Shown here piece by piece: positions 53,801 through 64,000 of a DNA stretch of 64,000 bases; position 1 is the first letter of the stretch; each line of letters starts with the position of its first letter. Source of the stretch: Halichondria panicea (taxonomy: Eukaryota; Porifera; Demospongiae; Suberitida; Halichondriidae); contig NC_087384.1 of assembly GCF_963675165.1 (NCBI RefSeq), forward strand, positions 6,841,682-6,905,681, read 5' to 3'. The notes under the pieces are model-generated. The model searched no databases and was not told the origin of the DNA. It saw nothing but the letters and a program-made list of their open reading frames with translations. Both the position numbers and the translations under genes were made by a program.

Positions 53801-54154
53801 CTAATAGTTGTAGGCTCCAGACATCTGGAGTTGCTCAAGATAGGGCCTCACTTTCTTGTCAAACGTCACAGTAGACACTTGCCTCTCCTGTATCCTCTCT
53901 TGTCGAGCCACTTCTTCAAACTGAACAAAAACAATAAACACATTAATATCACATTACAGCCAGGTCTCTACCTTTCGTCGACGGAAAGCTTTCTCTTGTT
54001 TTTCTAAGAGCTGAGTTCTGGAGGGGATGGGTTTGGTAGTGTAGTCCTTCAAACACCTTGGCACTGGTGACTCCTTCCATGGCTTGTCTGGCTCAAAATG
54101 AATAGAGTATCCCAAAGAGGAGGACTGCTTTGGAGGAGGCTTATTTTCAGCCAT
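53801..54154 (-). CDS. Small conserved-looking protein of unknown function (100 aa)
   Basis: Two exons, 53972-54154 and 53801-53920, joined in phase 0 by a clean GT-AG intron. The ATG at 54154 (MAENKPPPKQ) is preferred over upstream codons because only it begins a charged, soluble sequence. The product has SLGYSIHFEPDKPWKESPVP, a likely helix rich in Lys, Glu and Arg (LEKQEKAFRRRKFEEVARQE) and the tail FDKKVRPYLEQLQMSGAYNY. I do not recognise the family. The short Pro/Tyr/Arg-rich style is like small axonemal or microtubule-associated proteins, but that is only an impression. Convergent with GPATCH3, 140 bases apart. Confidence 0.65.
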
Positions 54155-54387
54155 GCTTGCTGGTAATACTTGGTTACTAGGGGCATCAGGCCCTTGAGGG
54201 ATTATACACAGCTGCCTTGTATGGTACAGTATTATTATGTACATGTAGATTGAAACAATTGATGTAACAAGGCAAGCAACAAGTAGACTGCAGAATTTCA
54301 GACAAAATTAGCACAAAAAATAAATAGTAAGTGCAGTTTGATCATAAATAAGATGGGGGGGGGGGGGTGTTCAACAGTTCAGTTAGT
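54155..54387. other. Spacer between the unknown gene and the Tudor-PHD-MYND gene
   Basis: AT-rich with a poly-G run at about 54356-54367. No gene seen. Confidence 0.5.
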
Positions 54388-57300
54388 TCAGTGCTTGCAT
54401 GTTTCACTATGGCTGTCCCATGACTTGAGCTGCACAAAATATAATATAAGGAAATCTTAATAATGAAACAACAATAAGTATATTAATACACAAACAAACA
54501 CTACAAATACATTGTTATTGTACATGAATCATACAAGATGTTATTAAGCAAATTTGTTGTTGAAAGCTCTTCATTTTCAGTTACATACATATGGCACACA
54601 CACATACCTGACAATCCCTGCCACACACACACACACGCACGCATACCTGACAATCCCTGCCACAGTACCATTCTGTCCTACATCCAGAGCACAAGTAGGT
54701 AGCGTCACGTCCACAACGAGAACACATACGATGAACCTTAGGAGCAATTGTTCGTGGCCTTTGACCTGCAGGTCGAACCAGCGACAATCTTGATGGGATG
54801 GCGCCTGAGATGGGCACAACCTCAGCGTTTGGTGGTGCAATGCTTCGAGCCGTTGCAACTGGTTTAGACGAGTATCGTGGTCCATTGGCTTGGAATTTCT
54901 TCCATGCATCTTCAAAAGCTGTAACGAGCATATCTTCATTTGAACTAGTGAAAGCAGCACTGATATTCTTGTTAATAGTTTGCAAGTGAGAGTTTAAATC
55001 ATCAGAAGGTCCCTCACAAGAGGAGGTTGGTGGCGGTGGTGGTGGTGGTGGCGGGGGTGTGTGTATTGCAGTTTTAGGCTTATCTGTTTGGGTAGGACTT
55101 CTGACAATAACAGCACCTTCATAGGATCCGAGTTGCCGTGGATACATGCCCATCCCAGTCGTGGTAGGTAGAGCATTGACTATAGCGTATGGTTTAGTAG
55201 TATTCACATGAGCAGCTGATACAACATCATTAGTGTAGTACACTGGGGGATTAGTGGAGGGGGCTTTAATATGCTTGCTGCTCTGTGGTTGAGGCATCAT
55301 GTTGGCAGGGAAGTAGATAGGCGGCCTCCCTGGTGATGGTTGTACGCAGTACACATACTGTGGTTTGTTAGCCTCTAACAGGGGAGAGTAATGCCCACTA
55401 GGGCTCAGGATGACGGTTGTGGGGGAGGACATTCCAGTCAGTGGCGGTCGCAGTGCAGGAAATTCCTGTATAACGAGTATAGATAAAAATGCATATTACT
55501 AGAATGTTTTGCAAGCATCAAACATACACAAACTTTGTGAGCGTTGATCACTTCGCAACAATAAATTGCACAAATCTAAACTAGTACTGGTATGGCAATG
55601 TACACGCACCGCTAGTAGATGCTATAATACAGTCATGTACAATAATAATAAATCACTTTTTTAGTAGAATTTGATGGCTTTGGCTTTGGCTCAGTGGGAG
55701 AGGGAAAGTTCATTTTGGGTTTCTTAGCATGGCCAGTATCTGGCAGAGAGTAGTGGGCGGGGTTTAGGAGGACGTTAGTGGGTGGGGCCCGCTGTTGCCA
55801 TGAAAATTCCTACAAGGGATAGATACACACACACAAAAACTTTAATATTAGAATCACTAGTAATACTACACACGTGTACACATAACGTTAGTTCCTAAAC
55901 AACCAATGTACCACTTGTTAGCCATACAAAATATACACAATAAATCATAACTCTACTTTTTCCAAACTTTGATGTGGTTTGCCATCTCTGTACAACATAC
56001 CTTCTTGGTAGAAGGTGATGGTTTTGGCTCAGAAGGAGAGGCCACTCTGGGTTTCTTCTCCACAGAGGTAATAATGACATCATCTGTCCATGGCCTCTTG
56101 CTGCTTGTGGGGGTGTGTGTGGTTACAACAGAACTAGCTGGAGGCCGTATCATCACGTCAGTATTAGCCATCATCAGAGCTGTAGGCTGCTTTGAGTGTA
56201 CAGGGACAATCGTATTTGGTTTAGTAGTATTAGCAATGACTGTCGCACTAGTGGAAGGTGGTGGTGTGTTGCTCATAGTTGCTGCTGCTATACTGGGTGG
56301 GGTGGTAGGTGGCGGTGTACTGGTGACTGCTTGTGCTCTGCTGCCTTGGTGACCAGGAGTGGTGGTCAATGGTTGTACATTAAGAGGTTTGTGTGCTTGT
56401 ACAATAACTGTGGGTGAACTGATCTTATCTACAAAGGATGGAGTAGTAGGTGATTTCACCACAGACACTTTACTGCCCTGGACATCAATATTGAGAACTG
56501 GTTGGTCCCTGCCAACTATAGGAATGTCTTTAGATTGAGTTTCGTTGCTGTTCATTATTTCTTTCTCCACAGGAGGGCTGAGTGGTTTATTTTGATGGCT
56601 ATCGGTAGGGGATAATTCAAACATGTCATCGAATGAGATAAACTCTGGAATATTGCTTTGAGAAGGTAGAGGGGATGCAGTGAATGCTGGGGATGGTTTG
56701 TTGCTAGTTGGGGTCAAAACTTTCTCGACAGTTTTGCTCGTTTGTGAAATAACAGATGGTTTGCGTTTGGGTGGGGATACCAGAGTTACAGTAGGGAATA
56801 TATCATCAGTTTGGCTTGTTGCTTGCGATGGGGACTTGACAGAGGGTGTTTTTATTTTCACTGAACCGTCGCAATCATCTTGAATACTCAGAGACACACG
56901 TAGTGACCTCGGCCTAGGCTCTAGCACGGGAACACTTCCATGACCATTCAGCTGAACCTTGTCAGGTCTAACAGGCTCTCCTGGTGTTGGCAGTCTCGTG
57001 ACAAACAATGTGCAAGCATCGACTGAAGATCTTTTGTGCTTCTTTCTGTGCACGTGGGAATGTTTTTTCTTTCTTTTTCTGTCTCCTACTGCAAGAGGCT
57101 CAGGAGTTGACTCTGGAGTGGTTTCTGGCGTGTATTTACACTCTGTGTCCATTGTGTGTGCATGTAGGGACGGGAGGGTAGTGGGTGTGGTCAACTTGTC
57201 ACCAGGGGTAACTGGAACGACGGAAGCAAGTTTATGTCGAACGGTATTAGCATTTGAGAGAGGACTTCGTCTTCGGTCCACAGGAGGTGCTGCTAGTCGT

Positions 57301-59136
57301 GGTGGCCGGGGGTCAGAGTCCACCTTAACACCACGTGGTGGTCGGGGGTCAGAGTCCACCTTAACACCACGTGGTGGCCGGGGGTCAGAGTCCACCTTAA
57401 CACCACGCAGGGACTGCAGAAATCAACACATGTAATAAGATCTCTGGTGCCATATACAGAGAGCTGGGAATAATGGGGAGCTCATACAAAGGCACACATT
57501 ATTTTGGTAAAGTAGCAGCCATATAACACAAATACTCTTTTGTTAGCCCTCAAAAAGGCTCTGAGACAAACCACAGCCCACCACAAGGAACTACAGATAA
57601 GGCAGCTGACAGCTGTTGCAACTTCATCAGTTTTATGTTTATACCAGTAAAACTTACCCTTCTGGTACCATTTGAGCTGCTGTTGCTCCTCTGTTCTTGA
57701 AGAGCTTCCACTTCACTTTCATCATTGTCGCTTTCATCAGAGATGAGGTTTTGCAGTACATCCAGTGATTCAGTCAGGTAAGGGCATTTCTGTCCACGTA
57801 TGCAATGTATACACTGCCACGGAGTGTCCAGTTTGAGAGCGCTGGTCGGGATGGGGGGGGAGTGGCACTTCTGGTGATAACCTGTGGACGGAGATCGAGA
57901 GAGACAATGTTATGCTGTTACTAGATACCTCTTCTCCTGTACATGTAACTTGCAGGATGCTACAAGTTCCTAAAGGAACACTGTTGTACATCATTTATAG
58001 CTACCAGAATGCATTAAAACGTACACAGACATAATAAGGGTAGGCCCCCTTGTTATAAGAATTGTTATTTGTGGGTGTACCAAAAAGGGGCGTACAAAAT
58101 GTTATACGGGGGGGGGGGGGGGGTTATTCACGATCCTATCAGACAATCACTCGTATTCACAGCAATTAACACTCACCCCTAATGCATGGAACCACGTGCT
58201 TTTTTAGGGATGCTAGTGTGTGTGTAGGTCCTCATGAATAAACTAAATCACCCACCCACATGCACACACCCACACACCCACCCACACACACACATACCCA
58301 TCCACATGCACACACACACACACACACACACCCACCCACATGCACACACACACACATCAGTACCTATGCCACAAGTGTCACACAGGACTATCTCATTTGG
58401 AGTCTCGGAATCATCTTTCTTGCATTTGATGCAAATGATATCCGTTGTTGTCTCGTCAACTACAGAGGGGGGGGTGATAAATGATCATTGCTAAGCAACG
58501 TGTCAGTTATGATGACACTTCACACCTTGGGAAGACATACAAAAACTTTGGCTGCATACCAATAATATATTAAGTAACGATCCGCGTGAGAAATATACTT
58601 TAACCTAATATCCTGCACATGGAAAATCAAATAATAATGTCTGTATTTACTAAATTAGGTAGGATGCACAACATCCAACATGTTGTTGATTTATGTATAA
58701 TTATTGTTGACTACAAAAATAATGCAATGAAACTATCTGTGCGGCCATCAGCTAGCTATCGCTAATAATACGAGCAACAATCAACTGTTAAAGTACATCA
58801 ATCATTGAACAGTGCAGCTCACAAGGATTGCTGTACAGCTTTGTACATGCACTGCACACACTGCAACTGGCTAGCTAAGTGCATGCAATAGCCACACTCT
58901 ATTTTACATAGCCATGTAAATTAATTACCACTGTGTATCTGACTGAAGTGAGCTTCATCCTGAGACTTATCATCAAACACAACGGTGCACTTTCTTCTCT
59001 TGTGGTCGACTCTCTTTATCTTAGCGAAGTAGACCATCCCGTCCGTCCATTTCACTAAAACTAGGTCTCCTGCTCTGAAGGCAAACTCTCGCCCGTGTAG
59101 CGTTCTCCCTCTGGTTTCTAGGCTCTTTGTACTCAT
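54388..59136 (-). CDS. Tudor-PHD-MYND protein, Polycomb-like N-terminus
   Basis: Seven exons: 58929-59136, 58364-58459, 57658-57881, 56001-57413, 55657-55809, 54647-55465 and 54388-54429. They sum to 2955 nt, 984 residues, in frame. Residues ~18-65 are a Tudor fold (FRAGDLVLVKWTDGMVYFAK, CTVVFDD) like PHF1/MTF2/PHF19. Next is one complete C4HC3 PHD finger (CIKC, CDTCGIGYHQKCH, WQCIHC). A ~750-residue Pro/Ser/Thr-rich region follows, with basic KKKHSHVHRKKHKR. The C-terminus is a MYND zinc finger (CSRCGRDATYLCSGC, EWYCGRDCQLKSWDSHSETC). Tudor and PHD suggest histone-tail binding, and MYND fingers recruit proline-containing corepressors. No second PHD or extended homology domain of Polycomb-like proteins was seen. 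Three near-exact 36-bp coding repeats lie at 57300-57410. Confidence 0.88.
55494..55592. mobile_element. Short palindromic element, family B (second copy)
   Basis: Starts 'tattactagaatgttttgca' and ends 'aaactagtactggta', matching the copy at 32746 end to end with scattered substitutions. In an intron of the Tudor-PHD-MYND gene. Confidence 0.65.
57300..57410 (-). repeat. 36-bp coding tandem repeat
   Basis: Three copies encode VDSDPRPPR separated by GVK. Copies are nearly identical at the DNA level, so copy number may vary between individuals. It lies at the start of the long exon of the Tudor-PHD-MYND gene. Confidence 0.9.
58250..58358. repeat. CA/CCCA microsatellite
   Basis: About 110 bases of CACACCCA and CA repeats just downstream of the PHD exon, in an intron. 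Confidence 0.9.
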
Positions 59137-59514
59137 CTTCAATACTGGTCTACTAGCTACGGCTAACGTATAACGTCAGTAACTAGTATAATTATATAAT
59201 AGCTTTGTTTTCTAGTCAACTCAAGAAGGTCGTAGGCCACATGCTACACACGTACACTATCAAAACCAATCAATTAATTTTTCTATGTTACCGATCTTAG
59301 TGGTCACTATTAAATTACTGCCCCAGGAAATAATTATGTGTTAAAAATACTTTGTCAATGCACATGGAAGTAATAAGATCTGAGAATTCACTGCACAAGA
59401 CACTTATATATAAAAAAAATTTAACTCTAAGCCATGATCACATACATAATAATAAGACATAAAAATTAATTATAACTGACGACCCAATAATGATAATTAT
59501 AATTATATCAAATG
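59137..59514. other. Spacer between AKAP10 3' end and Tudor-PHD-MYND 5' end
   Basis: About 380 AT-rich bases, with no gene seen. It should contain the AKAP10 3' UTR and the downstream promoter on the minus strand. Confidence 0.5.
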
Positions 59515-59723
59515 CTAGCTATGTAATGTGATTAAATTCGTCCCGAGCTTGACACACTCCATAACTTCAGACACAATGTTGACAGCTATCTTCACAGTCA
59601 GCTCCTGTGCAGAGGAATTATCGTGAAACTTTAACAGTCACAATTATAGAGCCATAATTATGCATGCATGTACACCTCTCCCACACACACACACACACAC
59701 ATACACACCCACACACACACACA

Positions 59724-59762
<39 letters not shown>

Positions 59763-62700
59763 ACACCCACACACACACACACACACAACATGCTGCATGC
59801 TGTTCTAGTTATTATACACCAAAGTGCCCACCTCTTCTTGCTCTCGCCGACGTACGATCCAAGCAAAGAGACCAGGCTCATCTGCATATATAAGCGCATG
59901 GACACATGCAGAGAGCATATGCATGTTGCATGCATGACACAGAGAGCATACATATGTGTGCATGTGGTAGCTAGTGTCTAGATTTCAGCCCTATACCTTT
60001 ACTGATAGGTTCCACTTCTGATACGTACATTCCAAACTGATCTACAAAGCCAAGCCTCAACCTGTGTGGGTGACATAGGTACATGGTTGCTATGGTTATA
60101 TCGGCATGTATACATGCATGCAAAGGTATATACAATTACCATACATGGTTATATATGGCGTATCTATAGCTGTTGAGTAGTACCATGCATGCAATCAACC
60201 TATATAGTGCAGAATGTAAGCCAAATACTTGATATTTACTAAGACATGCGTACTTTACTTAGTCATATAAAATCAAAATTCACTGAACAATGTACTGAGA
60301 TGGTGAGTGCTATATGTATAACATGTATGGTATATATAGCTAAGTACGGTAAGTGCTGTCTCTGCCATATTGTATCCGGGTCATCTATATCCCCCCTCCA
60401 GTCTGCATGTGATACTAGGTGTCTATGTGTTGCTGTGTGTGGCTTAGGGGAGTCTAGGGATGCAGCATTGAGCATGTGCACCAGCTCATTCAGGAATCGA
60501 AGGTAGATAGAGCTCCTCAGAAAGTCAGGGTAGTGTGTCTGTGTGGGTGTGTGTGGGTGTGCATGGGTGTGTATAAACTGATCTATCATATATATACTGC
60601 ATGGATAACAGACCACAGCTGCTCATGCAATGTCTACTGCTATATACTTTTACTGAGAGTACTTGAAACAACAGAAGCTACTACAGCTATCCCTAATCCA
60701 CCCCACCCCCACCCCCCCTGTATAGTTCATGTCCCCCAATCCACCCCACCCCACCCCACTATCATATACACAGTATTCATTACACATGATTGGTGCAGCA
60801 GGTGTTCCAAACATGCTATTCCATGACAAACAAGTCATGAATGAAAGCACTGCTAAAGTGCCCTATTACACGCATTCCTAGAAGCCTATATAGTGTATGC
60901 ATGAATATTGGAGTGGCTACATACCATAATCATTCTCTGTTATTGCAACACAAAGGAAACAGTATACGTAGCTTTTAAAAGGACTCTATTCCTGACCAAT
61001 AGGAAGCTTCCACATGTGTAGACCACCTGCTACACACCTGTGTCAACATTTATTAGTAGTCTTTGATTATGGTTTCAGGAAGCTATATATATACTAGGCT
61101 GTATTATAGCTCTAGGAGGCTGTATTATAGCCATGGAATACTTAGAAGGGTCCGGCCAGCTAGTGAGACACTGTGGCTATATGAGTATACATGTGCATGA
61201 TGACATCATTCTATTAAATACAGCCATGCCATGTATGCAGATCATACTAGGAGATATAGTATAACAGCTAGCACATGCATGCATGCATGCAGCATGCAGC
61301 TTCTTGAGGCGAATTGAATACCTGTATTATATATAGACAGCTGCATGCAGGACATATACAACATGCCTGCACTGCATGTACATGTACATGCATGTGCATG
61401 CATGCAATGCACTAACATGCATGTACATGCTATGGAGGCATGCATGCAGCTATATATTATTATACACTCTTGCACGATAGCTATATACCTGACTCATGGC
61501 TTGATAGGCCCTCTCCTGTGCTGAAGTGTAGGAGTCACTACTAGGCCCGTGCTCACTGCATATCCTGTTCTCAATATCCATCCTCACACCGTCGCCCAGG
61601 CCCAGTGGCTCAGTTGCTTGCAGGGAGAAGAACCTGCAGCCACATGCGTTATGCATGCACAAGAAGTCATTCTGACAATTCTCATGAAGTGTTGTACATG
61701 CAGTATATGATAATATTCTTGTACAGTATATGATTATGTACCATGAATGCAAGAAATGAAAGGTATACAAATGTTAGTGTTTTTATAGGTCGCTGAAGCT
61801 TGTATGTATATACGCTGCTGCTTGAGTATACATAATGAAAGCACTCTAACAGACAAATGGTGAATGTTTCAGTGTACATTATCTGTGCTTATTTTAACTA
61901 GTGTGTGGTAACAGCGAGGAGTGCAAGCATGGGAATACTCAGAAGAATAGCATACCACAAAGGAAGAGGCCACTCAACACCACAGTGTATTTAGGGCCAT
62001 AAAAGGCATGAGTCCATTAGCAGAACCAACAAAGAAAACTATTATTGTAGAGTGGTGCCAGATGTCTGCTGAGTGGTCAGACACTTAGAGTGAGTAGTGA
62101 CCACTATAAAGGACCACTATAGTGGCCCAACTGCTACAGGCCCACCCCTCAGGCCTACCACCAACAGCTGCACACACACTACCAAGCTAAAAATCTACAG
62201 AGGCTCTGCCAATTTTCTTATTATGATTGGTTTGTAATAACAGTCTTATCTGGAACTCTCCCACACACATTCACCACATACTCACATGATTGAGCAAACC
62301 ACCCAACTGTGGGTATGGCACTCAGTCTCTAATTACTCAAATTACTGAACTCAATTAAAAGGTTCAAAGTGTCCCACAACAATTGGCAGCAGCTGGAATT
62401 ATTATATTCATAGCCAGGGACATTAATTAGCTCATGTCCATTACAGGTTATAAAAGTTTAGACCAAAACACATTTACCCAAACCATGGGAGCTGTGATAG
62501 CTTATTGTGATGGCTTATTGTGATGGCTATTAAGTGTTCAATGTACTGTTCACCCGATTTTTTAGCAGCTCAGTCATGTACATATTAACAATGGCATTCT
62601 CTACACACAACACAATTATAGCTACCCCCTGGCCTACAAAAGCTACCCCCTGGCCTACGAAAGCTACCCCCTGGCCTACGAAAGCTACCCCCTGGCCTAC

Positions 62701-63191
62701 AAAAGCTACCCCCCATGGCCTACACAAGCAGCTATTATATCGGAATGCAATACACTTTATTTGATACCTGTCATATATAGCTATAGCATCTCTGGTATCT
62801 ACATCAACATCAGGAGTGTACTGAGGCTGGGTGAGCTGGCGGTGGAAACTGTCCGCCATTAGCCAGAACTGGACCAGAGAAGAGGCACCCTCCACCTCCA
62901 TGTACTGTGTGTGTGTGGAGGGGGTAGTGTGTGTGTGGGGGGGGTAGTGTGTGTGTGTGTGTGGGGGTAGTGTGTGTGTGGGGGGTAGTGTGTGTGTGTG
63001 TGTGTAGGGGGGTAGTGTGTGTGTGTGGGGGGTAGTGTGTATGTGTGTGGGGGGGTAGTGTGTATGTGTGTGGGGGGGGGGGGTAGTGTGTGTGTGTGTG
63101 TGTGTGTGGGGGGGGTAGTGTGTGTGTGTGTGTGGGGGGGTAGTGTGTGTGTGTGTGTGGGTGGGGGGGTAGTGTGTGTGTGTGTGGGGGG

Positions 63192-63242
<51 letters not shown>

Positions 63243-63690
63243 GGGGGGGTAGTGTGTGTGTATGGGGGGGGCATGTAACTGAAGAAGTAGTGTTGTGATA
63301 CTGGTTTTGTTTCCATCACATGCAGTGTATACATACCCTCACAGTCTAGGTACACACAACAATATCACATTCCCCAGAGATATAACTAACACACAGTTTG
63401 AACACGAGTGAAAATATGTGAAAATAATTATGTGAAAAAGCTACAAATGCACGGCCAATCCAGTAGGTTGTTGCAAGGTACTGAGAGCATAATAAATCAC
63501 TGGATACATGTCACATGTATGTAGCATTCAAGCTAGAGCCTTTACAATGGATAGCTGCATACAAACCTCCATGAAGTAGAAGAGGGCATTATCTGCTAGG
63601 AGAAAGTCGAGGAGACCCAGCTGCCCACTGGAGATGTACTCTAGCTGATAGCGACACAAGTGAGCGCTCCTCAGGAACTCAGGATAGTAG
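59515..63690 (-). CDS. AKAP10: AKAP10 (D-AKAP2)-like A-kinase anchor protein, 3' part
   Basis: Seven recognised minus-strand exons: 63567-63690, 62768-62904, about 61487-61634, about 60370-60523, about 59997-60062, 59832-59881 and 59515-59604. The 5' end is beyond the window. The RGS domain matches the second RGS of AKAP10: YPEFLRSAHLCRYQLEYIS, NALFYFMEYMEVEG, LVQFWLMADSF, FFSLQATEPLGLGDGVRMDI and FLNELVHMLN. The C-terminal amphipathic helix AQELTVKIAVNIVSEVMECV equals the PKA regulatory-subunit binding helix (human AQEELAWKIAKMIVSDIMQQ). AKAP10 anchors PKA types I and II at mitochondria and endosomes. Human AKAP10 ends in a PDZ ligand (KSTKL); here the tail is GTNLITLHS. Introns are unusually repeat-rich. 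Confidence 0.9.
59683..59788. repeat. (CA)n microsatellite in AKAP10 intron
   Basis: About 105 bases, mostly CA with CG and CCA interruptions, between the last two exons. Confidence 0.95.
62618..62722. repeat. 21-bp tandem repeat in AKAP10 intron
   Basis: Five copies of AGCTACCCCCTGGCCTACRA A (21-bp period; R is A or G), about 45 bases from the 62768 exon. Confidence 0.92.
62906..63276. repeat. GT/GGGGTAGT variable array in AKAP10 intron
   Basis: About 370 bases of GGGGTAGT blocks alternating with GT runs, adjacent to the 62904 acceptor. All open frames across it are low complexity and non-coding. Confidence 0.93.
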
Positions 63691-64000
63691 CTATGGAGAC
63701 ATATATGACATGGAATCATTACACAATAACTTGTCAGTATAATTACCACTGTGACCAGGAGCACATGAGCACATGAGCATATATATAACTGTGTTTGGTG
63801 CTCCTACTATCACACATATATAAATCTAACTACAGCATTCGTTACCTTCCTTATAGAGTTATGTACGGATCTGATCTTTCCGTTTTGAAATTGAACTCTC
63901 AAAGTGGACAGTTAAAGTTATAGTTAGTGAAAGACTTCCCCTGAAAAACAACTCCCAAGCCCAAACACTTCATGCATGCATGCACACATACATTGGGAAT

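Noticed and set aside
60900-61460. Dense ATGCATGCATGC and TGTACATG palindromes in an AKAP10 intron, as a possible regulatory element
   Set aside because: They are simple alternating purine-pyrimidine runs common in the whole window. No defined unit or boundary.
63019-63252. Open frames rich in Val, Cys and Gly (or His, Thr and Pro on the other strand) over GT arrays
   Set aside because: Simple-sequence artefacts within an AKAP10 intron.

Overview
The window is nuclear DNA from an animal. Its genes are cut by many short GT-AG introns and include metazoan families: a T-box factor, Orai, a ryanodine receptor, a Mondo/ChREBP bHLH-zip factor, SPATA22 and AKAP10. Genes are dense (14 loci in 64 kb), introns are mostly 50-700 bases, and intergenic gaps are often only 140-400 bases. 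Compact, intron-rich animal genes with many small fold-back repeats suggest an early-branching animal such as a sponge. That placement is my inference and cannot be proven from the sequence.

Layout. Plus strand, 1-7.9 kb: the 3' end of a T-box gene, a small single-pass membrane protein with a tyrosine-rich tail, an AKR7-type aldo-keto reductase, and an intronless Golgi sulfotransferase. Minus strand, 8.1-36.9 kb: one very large gene that follows the ryanodine receptor (RyR) from the N-terminal MIR domains through SPRY, RyR-repeat, RIH and EF-hand segments to the pore and C-terminus. One of its introns carries a 3.1-kb array of a 45-bp satellite. Plus strand, 37.4-40.6 kb: a replication-type histone H3, an Orai calcium channel and a SPATA22-like meiotic protein. 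Minus strand, 40.8-51.4 kb: Mondo/ChREBP and an SLC8B1/NCLX-type sodium/calcium exchanger. Plus strand, 51.6-53.7 kb: GPATCH3. Minus strand, 53.8-64 kb: a 100-residue unknown protein, a Tudor-PHD-MYND protein, and the 3' part of AKAP10, which runs off the window.

Three calcium-handling genes lie within about 43 kb: an intracellular release channel, the store-operated entry channel and a mitochondrial-type exchanger. The RyR has two canonical-looking EF-hand loops and an unusual selectivity filter (GGGIAD). Orai has a Gly where human Orai1 has Arg91.

Introns hold several dispersed repeat families. There is a Tc1/mariner-like MITE with about 33-bp inverted ends, a roughly 300-bp fold-back family present at least ten times, a roughly 100-bp element whose core is GTAGCTCT, and a roughly 100-bp palindromic element seen twice. 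The octamer TCACATGA occurs about 35 times, far more than the roughly two expected by chance. No tRNA, rRNA or CRISPR array was recognised.
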